The position numbers and the translations under genes are program-made. From NCBI RefSeq assembly GCF_003991205.1, contig NZ_RXOZ01000003.1:1-64000 (forward strand): a DNA stretch of 64,000 nt, written 5' to 3'. The notes below the pieces were generated by a model. The model was given only the letters and a program-made list of their open reading frames with translations, made no database searches and was not told the origin of the DNA. The stretch comes from Georgenia sp. SYP-B2076. GTDB taxonomy: Bacteria; Actinomycetota; Actinomycetes; Actinomycetales; Actinomycetaceae. Below are positions 16,428-25,074 of this stretch, piece by piece (position 1 is the stretch's first letter; every line of letters starts with the position of its first letter).

Positions 16428-16458
16428 GTCTCGCAGCGTAGGGGACGCCTCCCCCTGG

Positions 16459-17433
16459 TCAGCCCTTGACGGAGCCGGCGAGCAGCCCGCGGACGAAGTA
16501 CTTCTGCAGCGCCAGGAACACGATCAGCGGCACGATCATCGAGACGAACGCGCCGGAGGTCAGCAGGTGCCAGTCCTGCCCGCGGGAGCCGGCCATCTCC
16601 GAGAGCCGCGCCGTCAGCGGCTGGATCGCGTTGTTGCCGCCGGAGAAGGTCAGGCCGACGAGCAGGTCGTTCCACACCCACAGGAACTGGAAGATCGCGA
16701 AGCTCGCGATCGCCGGGACCATCAGCGGCATCATCACCTTGAAGAAGACGGTCACGTGCCCGGCGCCGTCCACCCGGGCGGCCTCGATGAGCTCCTTGGG
16801 CACCTCGGCCATGAAGTTGTGCAGCAGGAAGATCGCCAGGGGCAGCCCGAAGGAGGAGTGCGCCACCCAGATCGCGAGGAACGGGAACGCCTCCGCGACG
16901 GCGGTGCCGGAGAAGATCCGCAGCAGCGGAATCAGCGCCATCTGGAGCGGCACGATCTGCAGGGCGAAGACGATCACGAAGACGGTGTCGCGGCCCTTCC
17001 ACTGCAGGACCGAGAACGCGTAGGCGGCCATGATCGCGACCACCAGCGGGATCACCGTGGCGGGGACCACGATCGTCAGCGAGTTCATGAAGAAGTTCAT
17101 GAGCTGGCCGGTGGAGGCGCGCCCGAACAGGACGGTCTGGTAGTTCTCCAGGGTGAACGACGGGCTGGTGAGGAAGCTCCACCACCCGGTGGTGCGGATC
17201 TCCCCCTCCGGGCGCACGGAGCTGATCAGCAGCCCCACCGTGGGCAGGGTCCACACGACGGCGATGATGATGGCGACGGCGGAGCCGGCCTGGCTGGTGA
17301 GCATGGCCTTCGTCCGCGTCGCGGCCGGCACGCGCGGCGCGCGCGTGGTGCGCCGCATCGGGTCGGGCAGGCGGGTGGCCCTGGCGGGCTCGGCCGTGGC
17401 GACTGCCGGGTTCGCGGGCATCATTCCGCTCAT
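16459..17433 (-). CDS. Sugar ABC transporter permease (MalG-like)
   Basis: A 324-residue inner-membrane permease with six predicted helices and the EAA loop EVPKELIEAARVDGAGHVTV, which docks the ATPase. The start at 17433 overlaps the upstream permease stop (ATGA). With the genes at 17430 and 18499 it forms a CUT1-type importer most like alpha-glucoside (AglEFG) systems. No ATPase gene is present, so a shared MsiK-type ATPase elsewhere is expected (inference). Confidence 0.88.
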   Translation of the reverse strand: MSGMMPANPAVATAEPARATRLPDPMRRTTRAPRVPAATRTKAMLTSQAGSAVAIIIAVVWTLPTVGLLISSVRPEGEIRTTGWWSFLTSPSFTLENYQTVLFGRASTGQLMNFFMNSLTIVVPATVIPLVVAIMAAYAFSVLQWKGRDTVFVIVFALQIVPLQMALIPLLRIFSGTAVAEAFPFLAIWVAHSSFGLPLAIFLLHNFMAEVPKELIEAARVDGAGHVTVFFKVMMPLMVPAIASFAIFQFLWVWNDLLVGLTFSGGNNAIQPLTARLSEMAGSRGQDWHLLTSGAFVSMIVPLIVFLALQKYFVRGLLAGSVKG

Positions 17434-18416
17434 GCGCCACGCACCTCCCTGTTCCGCAGCATCTGGCGGACGTTGTAGACGACGATCGGGATGACCAGCA
17501 CGAAGATCACGACGGCGAGCGCGGAGCCCACGCCGTTGTTGCCGAACGTGAACGACTGGTCGTACATCTGGTTGGCCAGCACCTGCGTGCCGAACCGCGC
17601 GCCGGTGACGGTGCGGGTGATGTCGAAGATCTTCAGGGTCGCGATCATGATCGTGGTGAGCACGACCACGAGGGTCGGGCGGATCGTGGGCACGGTGATC
17701 GACCGAAACATCTGCCACGGGCTCACGCCGTCGAGGCGCGCGGCCTCGACGATGTCGGTCGGGATCCCCTTGATGGCGGCGGAGAGCAGCACCATCGCGA
17801 ACCCTGCCTGGATCCAGATCATGATGACGATGAGGAAGAACGTGTTCCAGGGCCCGTCCTGGAGGAACCGCACCGGCTCGATGCCGACGCCGGTGAGGAT
17901 CGCGTTGAGCAGGCCGATCTGCGTCTGCTCGGCGCCGCGGTACTCGTAGACGAACTTCCAGATGATGCCGGCGCCCACGAAGGAGATGGCCATCGGCATG
18001 AACAGCAGCGACTTGGCGACCTTCTCGAACCGCTTGCCGTCCACGAGGATCGCGTAGAGCAGCCCGACGGCGGTGGAGACCAGCGGGACGAGCGTCACCC
18101 ACCAGAAGGTGTTGACGAAGGACTGGATCGACTCGGTGTTGGTGAAGACCCACTCGTAGTTGGCCAGCCCCACCCACGCCTCGGACCGCCGGTCCATGAA
18201 GGACATGACCAGGGTGCGGATCGCCGGGTAGACCAGGCCGACGCCCAGCAGCAGCACCGCGGGGCCGGCGAAGACCAGCAGCGCCCAGAAGGTGCGGCTG
18301 CGCCCGGCGAACCGGTCGGCCAGCCGCGCCACCACCATGAGTGCGGCGACGACCACGGCGAAGACGAGGACGGCCAGCACCATCTGGCCCATCTTCGAGT
18401 ACAGGAAGAAATCCAT
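17430..18416 (-). CDS. Sugar ABC transporter permease (MalF-like)
   Basis: A 328-residue permease with an extra N-terminal helix pair, six core helices and the EAA loop GIPTDIVEAARLDGVSPWQM. Start choice: ATG at 18416 lies six bases after AGGAG, while the in-frame GTG just before it would be too close. It is second in the operon, 82 bases after the binding-protein gene, with a strong hairpin in that gap (18446-18483). It ends in an ATGA overlap with the next permease gene. Confidence 0.88.
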   Translation of the reverse strand: MDFFLYSKMGQMVLAVLVFAVVVAALMVVARLADRFAGRSRTFWALLVFAGPAVLLLGVGLVYPAIRTLVMSFMDRRSEAWVGLANYEWVFTNTESIQSFVNTFWWVTLVPLVSTAVGLLYAILVDGKRFEKVAKSLLFMPMAISFVGAGIIWKFVYEYRGAEQTQIGLLNAILTGVGIEPVRFLQDGPWNTFFLIVIMIWIQAGFAMVLLSAAIKGIPTDIVEAARLDGVSPWQMFRSITVPTIRPTLVVVLTTIMIATLKIFDITRTVTGARFGTQVLANQMYDQSFTFGNNGVGSALAVVIFVLVIPIVVYNVRQMLRNREVRGA

Positions 18417-18445
18417 CACGGGCTCCTAGACGCGGGATCGGTGAA

Positions 18446-18483
18446 GGCGCGGGGGTGCGGCCGGGCGGCCGCTCCCCCGCGCC
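18446..18483 (-). promoter_or_regulatory. Intercistronic hairpin after the sugar-binding protein gene
   Basis: GGCGCGGGGG (18446-18455) pairs with CCCCCGCGCC (18474-18483), with a nested GGCC stem inside. It lies between the binding-protein stop and the permease start. Such hairpins protect or partly terminate the upstream transcript, giving more binding protein than permease. Confidence 0.6.
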
Positions 18484-18498
18484 GTGGCGGTCAACCGA

Positions 18499-19863
18499 TC
18501 AGCTCGCGGGCCAGGACGCCTCGATCTGGTCCAGCACGGTCTTGGTGTCCGCGCCGTCGATCCACTGCGTCATGCCGGTCCAGAAGGAGCCGGCGCCGAC
18601 CTCGGAGGGCATGAGGTCGGAGCCGTCGAACCGGGCGACGGCGTTCTCATCCTGGAGCAGCTCGATGGCCAGGCGCAGGACGTCGGAGGACGCGTTGGCC
18701 GGGTCCACGGCCTTGTTCGCGGAGGTCACGCCGCCGATCTTCACGCGGGTGTTCGCCCACTCGCCCGACGACATGAACGCCTGCACGGCCTGCGTGGCCG
18801 GCTCGTCGTTGAAAGCGCCGACGAACTCGCCGCCGGTCAGCAGCGGCTTCTCCTCCGCCGTCGCGCCGGGCAGGTAGAAGGCGAAGACGTCACCCTCGGG
18901 GCCGACCTTCGTGCCCTCGGGCCACTGCGCCTCGTAGAAGGAGGCCTGGCGGTGCAGGGAGCACTCGCCCTCGAGGATCGGCAGTCCGCCGTCGTTGAAG
19001 GACGTCGTGGCGATGGAGCGGGAGTCGCCGATGCCGCCGTTGGTGTAGGCGTCGTTCTTGAGGATCGCGCCGGCGCGGTCCGTCGCGGCGACTATCTGCG
19101 GGTCGTTGAAGGGGACCTCGTGGCTCACCCACTGGTCGTAGAGGTCCCCGCCGCCCTCGCGCAGGACCATGTCCTCGATCCAGTCGGTGGCCGGCCAGCC
19201 GGTGGCCCCGCCGGACTCGATGCCCGCGCACCACGGCTTGGCGCCGGTGGCGGCGATCTTCTCGGTCAGGGACATCAGCTCGTCCCACGTGGTGGGCACC
19301 TCGTAGCCCGCCTCGGCGAACGCCGTCGGGGAGTACCAGACGAAGGACTTCACGGACGCCATCAGCGGCGCGGCGTAGAACTTGCCGTCGACCGTGCCGT
19401 ACGCCTTCCAGTCCTCGGACCAGCCCTCGTCCACGTTGGCCTCGACGGCCTCGGGCGCCGGGACGACGTAGCCGTCATTGACCATGCGGGCGAGCAGGCC
19501 GGGCTGGGGGAAGATCGCGAGGTCGGAGGCGTTGCCGCCCTCCGCCTGCACCACGACCTGCTGCTCGAACTCGCCGGAGCCGTTGTGCTCGACGGTGATG
19601 CCGGTGCACTCGCTGAACGCCGCGAAGGAGTCCTGGAGCTGGTCGGCCTCCGTCTCGCGGATGGAGGAGAACAGGGAGACGGTCTCGCCGTCGAACGTCC
19701 CGTAGTCCTCGAAGGCCGTGCAGTCGGCGCTGCTGTCCTTGGTCCCCGCCGCGTCGGCGCCGCCGCCGAGGTCGTCCGCCCCGCCGCAGGCGCTCAGCGT
19801 CAGGGCCAGCGCGGCCGCGCCAGCGAGGGTCGCGGCGCCACGCCGCTTGATCGTCTTCTTCAT
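18499..19863 (-). CDS. Sugar-binding lipoprotein of ABC transporter
   Basis: A 454-residue extracellular solute-binding protein (family 1). The signal peptide ends in the lipobox LSAC with Cys26, followed by a Gly/Asp-rich linker. ATG at 19863 with GAGGAGAG upstream is preferred over the in-frame GTG six codons earlier. Acidic, Trp-rich regions (PWCAGIESGGATGWPATDW) suit a disaccharide or alpha-glucoside ligand. It is first in the operon with the two permeases; a CG-centred palindrome about 100 bases upstream may be a LacI-family operator. Confidence 0.88.
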   Translation of the reverse strand: MKKTIKRRGAATLAGAAALALTLSACGGADDLGGGADAAGTKDSSADCTAFEDYGTFDGETVSLFSSIRETEADQLQDSFAAFSECTGITVEHNGSGEFEQQVVVQAEGGNASDLAIFPQPGLLARMVNDGYVVPAPEAVEANVDEGWSEDWKAYGTVDGKFYAAPLMASVKSFVWYSPTAFAEAGYEVPTTWDELMSLTEKIAATGAKPWCAGIESGGATGWPATDWIEDMVLREGGGDLYDQWVSHEVPFNDPQIVAATDRAGAILKNDAYTNGGIGDSRSIATTSFNDGGLPILEGECSLHRQASFYEAQWPEGTKVGPEGDVFAFYLPGATAEEKPLLTGGEFVGAFNDEPATQAVQAFMSSGEWANTRVKIGGVTSANKAVDPANASSDVLRLAIELLQDENAVARFDGSDLMPSEVGAGSFWTGMTQWIDGADTKTVLDQIEASWPAS

Positions 19864-19963
19864 TGCCAGTTCTCTCCTCACAACGTCGTGAGCAGCGCGT
19901 CAGCGCTCCCACCGGAACCCAACCACAGGTCACAGGTGATTTCAGACACAAACGTCCCGGTTC

Positions 19964-19979
19964 GCTGTAACGATTCAGC
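19964..19979. promoter_or_regulatory. CG-centred palindrome, possible LacI-family operator
   Basis: GCTGTAACGATTCAGC is symmetric except for A/T exchanges (GCTGWAWCGWTWCAGC). LacI-family sugar regulators favour such CG-centred sites. It is 101 bases upstream of the sugar-binding protein start. No LacI gene is in the window. Confidence 0.4.
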
Positions 19980-20008
19980 AACAGCCGCCCCGTTTTCCCC
20001 CCTTGCTG

Positions 20009-20029
20009 GTGACCGGTCAAGTCCTCGCG
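20009..20029. repeat. Dispersed repeat copy A (GTGACCGGTCAAGT variant)
   Basis: GTGACCGGTCAAGTCCTCGC matches copy B 34 bases further right with one change (C for G at the fifth base). It lies in the gene-free stretch between the sugar-binding protein gene and the HAD gene. Confidence 0.7.
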
Positions 20030-20042
20030 CCCCCCCTCGGGC

Positions 20043-20282
20043 GTGAGCGGTCAAGTCCTCGCAGGCAGGCCGATCACGGCGGAGCACGGCCCGATCACGT
20101 CGAGTGCTGCTCGACACCGTGAGTGCGGTACTCGCGACGTCCGTTGCCAGGATGGTCGTGAGACAGATCGGCGAAGAGGCGCGCTAGAGGTGGGGCGCAC
20201 CAAACGTGTCGGGCACCACTCGCCGCACAGGCCGGGCGACAAGGCGCGCGCGGGCGGGCGTTGCGAGAACTTGACCGCTCAC
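20043..20282. repeat. 240-bp element with inverted terminal copies of the GTGAGCGGTCAAGT repeat
   Basis: The left end GTGAGCGGTCAAGTCCTCGC (20043-20062) and right end 20263-20282 (its complement with one mismatch) face each other across 200 bases with no convincing gene. The right end overlaps the 3' end of the HAD gene: its TGA stop (20281-20279) is the TGA of the motif. No transposase and no flanking target duplication were recognised, so 'MITE-like' is a hypothesis. Confidence 0.5.
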
Positions 20283-21190
20283 CGATTGAAAAGCAGGAGG
20301 GCGCGCAGGACCACCGCGGCGCCGTCGTGCTCCACGGTGTCGGTGACGGCGTCCGCCACGGCCTGGACGTTGGCGCCCGCGTTGCCCATGGCGACGCCGT
20401 GCGCGGCCCACGTCAGCATCTCCAGGTCGTTGGACCCGTCGCCCATCGCCACCGTCGCGCCGGGGGCGATGTCCATGCGCCCGCGCAGCATCTCCAGCGC
20501 GCTGGCCTTGTTGACCCCGTCCGGCGAGATGTCCAGCCACGCCGTCCACCCGACGGCGTAGCCCACCCCGTGCAGGCCCACGCGCTGGACCAGCGCGTCG
20601 AAGTCCGCCGCGCTGAGCTCCGGGGCGCGCAGCGTCACGCGGGTGGCGGGGGCCGCGACGAGCTCCTCGAAGTCGACGACCTGGACCTCGCCGGTGAGCT
20701 CGCCCATGGGGAACGGCGCGGTCACCTTGTAGCCCCGGCCGAGGTCCTCGACGGCGAACAGGCCCTGCGGCAGCTCGTCGCGCAGCAGCCGCAGCGTCGG
20801 CGCGGGGTCGAAGGTGACGACGTCGGTGATCTCGTGGCCGCCGTCGAGCTCGGGGTCCAGGCGGATGCACACGGCCCCGTTGGAGCACACGGCCCACCCG
20901 CGCTCGAGCCCGAGCCGCTCGGCCACCGGGGTGACGGCCTGGACGGAGCGTCCCGTGGACAGGACCACCTGGGCGCCGGCGTCGCGCAGGTCCGCGACGG
21001 CGCCGGCGACGGCGGTGCTCAGCTCGCCGTCGTGGGTGAGCAGGGTCCCGTCGATGTCGAGCGCGACGAGGAGGTCCTCGCCGGCGCCGGGCAGGGTCGC
21101 GGGCAGCGCCGCGCGCCAGCGCCGGGCCCGCTCGGTCAGCGGCAGCACGCCGTTGGTCACGCGACCCGCTCCGTCCACATCCCCGATCAT
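20279..21190 (-). CDS. HAD-superfamily (Cof-type, IIB) phosphatase
   Basis: A 303-residue hydrolase with motif I DIDGTLL at about 45-51 (nucleophile Asp45), motif II STGRS, a type IIB cap, a conserved Lys in [12 protein letters not shown] and motif [11 protein letters not shown]. These enzymes dephosphorylate sugar phosphates or phosphorylated cofactors in the cytoplasm. The ATG at 21190 overlaps the serS stop (ATGA), so it is coupled to serS, an arrangement seen in other actinobacteria. Its last codon and stop are provided by the dispersed repeat, so the C-terminus may be altered from the ancestral one. Confidence 0.87.
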   Translation of the reverse strand: MIGDVDGAGRVTNGVLPLTERARRWRAALPATLPGAGEDLLVALDIDGTLLTHDGELSTAVAGAVADLRDAGAQVVLSTGRSVQAVTPVAERLGLERGWAVCSNGAVCIRLDPELDGGHEITDVVTFDPAPTLRLLRDELPQGLFAVEDLGRGYKVTAPFPMGELTGEVQVVDFEELVAAPATRVTLRAPELSAADFDALVQRVGLHGVGYAVGWTAWLDISPDGVNKASALEMLRGRMDIAPGATVAMGDGSNDLEMLTWAAHGVAMGNAGANVQAVADAVTDTVEHDGAAVVLRALLLFNR

Positions 21191-22458
21191 GCGGGCTCGA
21201 TGACCTCCAGACCACCGAGATACGGCCGCAGCCCCTCGGGCACCCGGACGGAACCGTCCGGGAGCTGGTGGTTCTCCAGGATCGCGACGATCCACCGGGT
21301 GGTCGCGAGCGTGCCGTTGAGGGTGGCCACGGGGCGGGTCTCGCCGGCGGCCGTGCGCTGGCGGGTGCCCAGGCGGCGGGCCTGGAAGGTGGTGCAGTTG
21401 GAGGTGGAGGTGACCTCCATGAACCGCTGCTGGGTCGGCAGCCACGCCTCGCAGTCGAACTTGCGGGCGGCGGAGGTGCCGAGGTCGCCGGCGGCAGTGT
21501 CGATGACCCGGTAGGGCAGCTCGACCTTGGCGAGCATCTCCTCCTCCCACGCGAGCAGCCGCTGGTGCTCGGCGTCGGCCTCCTCGACCGGCACGTAGGA
21601 GAACATCTCCACCTTGTTGAACTGGTGGACGCGGATGATGCCGCGGGTGTCCTTGCCGTAGGAGCCGGCCTCGCGGCGGTAGCAGGTGGACCAGCCGGCG
21701 TAGCGCACGGGCCCATCGGAGAGGTCCAGGATCTCGCCGGCGTGGTAGCCGGCCAGGGCCACCTCGGAGGTGCCGGTGAGGTAGAGGTCGTCGGCGGGCA
21801 GGTAGTAGATCTCGTCGGCGTGGGAGCCGAGGAACCCGGTGCCGCGCATGGTCTCAGGAGAGACGAGCGTGGGCGTGATCATCGGCGTGAACCCGGCGGC
21901 CGTGGCCTGGTCCAGCGCCGCCGTCAGGAGCGCGAGCTCGAGGCGGGCGCCGATGCCGGTGAGGTAGTAGAAGCGGGCGCCGGAGACCTTCGTGCCCCGC
22001 TTGGTGTCGATGGCCCTCAGGCCCTCGCCGAGCTCGAGGTGGTCCTTGGGCGTGAAGCCCTCCGCGGCGAAGTCGCGGACCGCGCCCTCGTGGCGGAGGA
22101 CGACGAAGTCGTCCTCCCCCCCGGCGGGGACGCCGTCGGCTACGACGTTGGGCACCCGGTACGCCAGGGCCTCCGCCGCGGCCGCGGCCTCGTTGGAGGT
22201 CGCCTCGGCGGCCTTGACCTGGTCGGCGAGCGCCTTGGCGCGCGCCAGCGCGGCGGGACGCTCCTCCGGAGACGCCTTGCCCACGGACCTCGAGACCTGC
22301 TTCTGCTCGGCGCGCAGCTCCTCGAACGCGGCCAGGGCGGAGCGCCGCCTGGTGTCCGCGTCCAGCAGGGTGTCCACGAGGGCCACGTCCTCGCCACGGG
22401 CGCGCTGGCTGGCGCGCACCTTCTCCGGGTCCTCACGCAGTGCTCGCAGGTCGATCAT
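21187..22458 (-). CDS. serS: Seryl-tRNA synthetase
   Basis: A 423-residue class II synthetase that charges tRNA-Ser in the cytoplasm. The N-terminal two-helix arm that reads the long variable arm (about residues 30-105) is followed by the catalytic core with [12 protein letters not shown], motif 2 around [20 protein letters not shown] and motif 3 near the C-terminus ([14 protein letters not shown]). The length is normal. The ATG at 22458 begins [15 protein letters not shown], the canonical start. It is followed by the coupled HAD phosphatase gene. Both substrate tRNA genes seen here are within 11 kb. Confidence 0.97.
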   Translation of the reverse strand: MIDLRALREDPEKVRASQRARGEDVALVDTLLDADTRRRSALAAFEELRAEQKQVSRSVGKASPEERPAALARAKALADQVKAAEATSNEAAAAAEALAYRVPNVVADGVPAGGEDDFVVLRHEGAVRDFAAEGFTPKDHLELGEGLRAIDTKRGTKVSGARFYYLTGIGARLELALLTAALDQATAAGFTPMITPTLVSPETMRGTGFLGSHADEIYYLPADDLYLTGTSEVALAGYHAGEILDLSDGPVRYAGWSTCYRREAGSYGKDTRGIIRVHQFNKVEMFSYVPVEEADAEHQRLLAWEEEMLAKVELPYRVIDTAAGDLGTSAARKFDCEAWLPTQQRFMEVTSTSNCTTFQARRLGTRQRTAAGETRPVATLNGTLATTRWIVAILENHQLPDGSVRVPEGLRPYLGGLEVIEPA

Positions 22459-22544
22459 GGTCACTGAGCCTAATGGGCGGCCGACACCGCCCTCCACGGG
22501 CGCCCGCGCACGCCGCGAGCCGCGAGCCTGGGTAGGTTGCCTCC

Positions 22545-23807
22545 ATGACATGGGAGGCGTGGGTGGCGTTGGCCGCCCTTGTGCTGGCGCTCGTCGCCGT
22601 CGGGATCGGGCTGATGACGTGGAACGCGGTCCGGAACCGCACCCCGACGTTCTCGCTGGAGGAGCACGCGACCCCGGGGAACGGCGACGCGAAGCACCCG
22701 GTGGGCCCGCCCGCGGTGGTGTTCAACCCCTCCAAGAGCGCCGACGGCGAGGCGCTCCGTCAGCTCGTCTCCCAGACGGCCGCCGACGTCGGGCTGGACG
22801 AGCCGCTCTGGTTCGAGACGACGGTCGACGACCCGGGCCTCGGCCAGACCCGCGCGGCCCTCGAGCAGGGCGCCTCGGTGGTCATCGCCGCCGGGGGCGA
22901 CGGCACCGTGCGCGCCGTGGCCGAGGGCCTCGCCGGGACCGCCGTGCCCATGGGCCTGCTCCCGCTCGGGACCGGCAACCTCCTGGCCCGCAACCTGGAC
23001 CTCCCGATGGCCGACCAGCGCGAGATGGTCGCCACCGCGTTCACCGGCCGGAACCGCACGATGGACCTGGGCTGGCTGCGCACCGAGCCGCTCTCCGCCG
23101 CGGAGGCCGAGAAGGTCCGCGGCCGGGAGGACGCCTCGACGGCGCGTTCCTCCGAGCGCACCGACTCCGGCGAGGCGGCCGAGGGCCGGTTCAACGACCC
23201 CGCCGTCCCGGCCGACGACGAGCGGCGCGGGGGCGTGCTCACCGAGGGCCTCCTGGCCGACGAGGACCCGGACAAGGAGCACGTGTTCCTCGTCATCGCG
23301 GGCCTGGGCTTCGACGCGGCGATGGTCGCCGGCGCCGACGACGAGCTCAAGGCGAAGCTCGGCTGGATGGCGTACTTCGTCGCCGGCGTGCAGCACCTGG
23401 CCGGCCGGAAGATCCACGCCACGGTGGAGATGGGCATCTCCGGGCGCTCCGAGCCGATCACCGCGCGCACGATCCTGTTCGCCAACGTCGGGCGCCTGCC
23501 CGGCGGCGTCGTCCTCTTCCCCGACGCCCAGCTCGACGACGGCTGGCTCGACATCGCGGCCATCGACACCCGCGGCGGGCTCATCGGCTGGGCCGACCTG
23601 CTTCGCAAGGTCACGATGCAGGGGTTCGGGATCCGCAAGGACCTCATGCCCTACAGCACCGGGTCCATCGAGTTCCGGCGCAGCCACGACGTCACGGTGC
23701 GCACGGAGGAGCCCGAGCGGGTGCAGGTCGACGGCGACCTCGTCGGCTTCGCGACGACCATCTATGCCCGCGTGGAGAAGGGCGGGCTCATCGTCCGCAC
23801 GGTGTAG
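22545..23807 (+). CDS. Diacylglycerol/lipid kinase family protein with N-terminal membrane anchor
   Basis: A 420-residue DagK-type lipid kinase. An N-terminal hydrophobic helix (residues 5-27) is not found in short DagK proteins. The catalytic domain shows FNPSKS near 60, GGDGT at about 117-121 and GTGNLLARN at 142-150, with a C-terminal beta domain. An acidic, Ser/Glu/Asp-rich insertion of about 60 residues (around 185-245) interrupts the usual fold. It likely phosphorylates diacylglycerol or a related lipid at the membrane. It is divergent from serS and convergent with pheA. Confidence 0.85.
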   Translation: MTWEAWVALAALVLALVAVGIGLMTWNAVRNRTPTFSLEEHATPGNGDAKHPVGPPAVVFNPSKSADGEALRQLVSQTAADVGLDEPLWFETTVDDPGLGQTRAALEQGASVVIAAGGDGTVRAVAEGLAGTAVPMGLLPLGTGNLLARNLDLPMADQREMVATAFTGRNRTMDLGWLRTEPLSAAEAEKVRGREDASTARSSERTDSGEAAEGRFNDPAVPADDERRGGVLTEGLLADEDPDKEHVFLVIAGLGFDAAMVAGADDELKAKLGWMAYFVAGVQHLAGRKIHATVEMGISGRSEPITARTILFANVGRLPGGVVLFPDAQLDDGWLDIAAIDTRGGLIGWADLLRKVTMQGFGIRKDLMPYSTGSIEFRRSHDVTVRTEEPERVQVDGDLVGFATTIYARVEKGGLIVRTV

Positions 23808-23810
23808 GGC

Positions 23811-24959
23811 TCAGACGGTCACGCCGGCGAGCAGGTCTGCCACCCAGGCGCGGGCTGCGCGGAAGTCGGCGTCGTGGGTCCCGGGATGCACGTGCGGCTT
23901 CTGGCCGTCGGCACGCGGGTAGGAGCCGAGGAAGCGCACCATCGGACACACGCGGTGGAGCCCGATCAAGGTCGCCTGGACCCGCTCCTCGGCCACGTGC
24001 CCCTCGACGTCGATGGAGAAGGAGTAGCGGCCCAGGGAGTCCCCGATCGGCCGCGACTCGATGCGCGAGAGGTTCACCCCGCGCGTGGCGAACTGCTCGA
24101 GCATGCTCAGCAGCGCGCCCGCCTCGTTGTCGGGCAGGTGCACCAGAAGCGTCGTCTTGTCCGCCCCCGTCTTCTCGGGCACGTAGCCCGGGCGGGAGAC
24201 GAGGACGAACCGCGTGACGGCGTGCGCGTTGTCGGCCACGCCTTCGGCGAGCACCGTCAGCCCGTACTTCTGGGCCGAGAGGGGCGCGGACAGGGCGGCA
24301 TCGAAGCCGGGGTCCGGCGCGCCTGCCGCCAGGAGCGCGGCGGCCGCGGCGGTGGACGTGGCCGGCACGTGCACCGCGCCGTCCAGGTTCTTCGCGACCC
24401 AGCCGCGGCACTGCGCCCACGCGTGGGGGTGGGTGGACACGCGCCGGACGCGGTCGAGCGTCATGTCCGCGCGGGCCGCGAGGACGAAGGCGATGGGCAC
24501 GAGCATCTCGCCCACGATCACCAGAGGGCTGCCCGTGGAGAGGGTGTCCAGGGTCACGTTGACCCCGCCCTCCACGGAGTTCTCGATGGGCACGACGGCG
24601 AAGTCGGCGCCACCGCCGCGGACCAGCTCCAGCGCGGTGACCACGTCGAGGCAGGGCAGCAGGTCGGACTCGTCGGCGTCGGTCACCTGCAGGAGCGCCG
24701 CCTCGGTGAACGTGCCCTCGGGACCGAGGTAGGCGTAGCGCGCGCGCCCGGACTCGCCGGACGCCGCCGGGGACGCGGCGGACACCTGTGTCCCCGCGAC
24801 CACGTTGTTGCGAGCGGCCGCCTCGGCCGGAGCCGCCACCTCGGTCTCGGCGACCACCTCGGTCCCGGCCGCCGCCTCGGTTTGGGCGGCCGTCTCGGTC
24901 GGAGCGACCGTCTCGGGTCCGCCGTCCGGGCGCCCGACGTCGCCCGCGTCGTCGTGCAT
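23811..24959 (-). CDS. pheA: Prephenate dehydratase with ACT domain and repetitive N-terminal extension
   Basis: A 382-residue enzyme that makes phenylpyruvate from prephenate. The dehydratase domain begins at YAYLGPEGTFTEAALL (about residue 75) and includes VPIENSVEGGV; the C-terminal ACT domain has the ESRPIG motif (LSRIESRPIG), the site of Phe feedback control. The first 70 residues are a low-complexity T-E-x-A/V repeat with no counterpart in usual PheA. The start at 24959 has AGGAGG at ideal distance; an upstream ATG at 24983 lacks one. The extension may be a linker or a repeat-expansion product. Confidence 0.93.
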   Translation of the reverse strand: MHDDAGDVGRPDGGPETVAPTETAAQTEAAAGTEVVAETEVAAPAEAAARNNVVAGTQVSAASPAASGESGRARYAYLGPEGTFTEAALLQVTDADESDLLPCLDVVTALELVRGGGADFAVVPIENSVEGGVNVTLDTLSTGSPLVIVGEMLVPIAFVLAARADMTLDRVRRVSTHPHAWAQCRGWVAKNLDGAVHVPATSTAAAAALLAAGAPDPGFDAALSAPLSAQKYGLTVLAEGVADNAHAVTRFVLVSRPGYVPEKTGADKTTLLVHLPDNEAGALLSMLEQFATRGVNLSRIESRPIGDSLGRYSFSIDVEGHVAEERVQATLIGLHRVCPMVRFLGSYPRADGQKPHVHPGTHDADFRAARAWVADLLAGVTV

Positions 24960-25074
24960 GAGGTCCTCCTGAGCGTGAGTCATCGCGGCGAGCCTAGTGT
25001 CACCGCGGGGCGCGATCGCGCACCGTCCGGGACCTGGCCTCCGTCGTCCCAGACCCGGCACGTAGGCTTCCCCG

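Noticed and set aside
22459-22544. T-box or other riboswitch upstream of serS
   Set aside because: The gap to the divergent gene is only 86 bases and shows no specifier-like structure.
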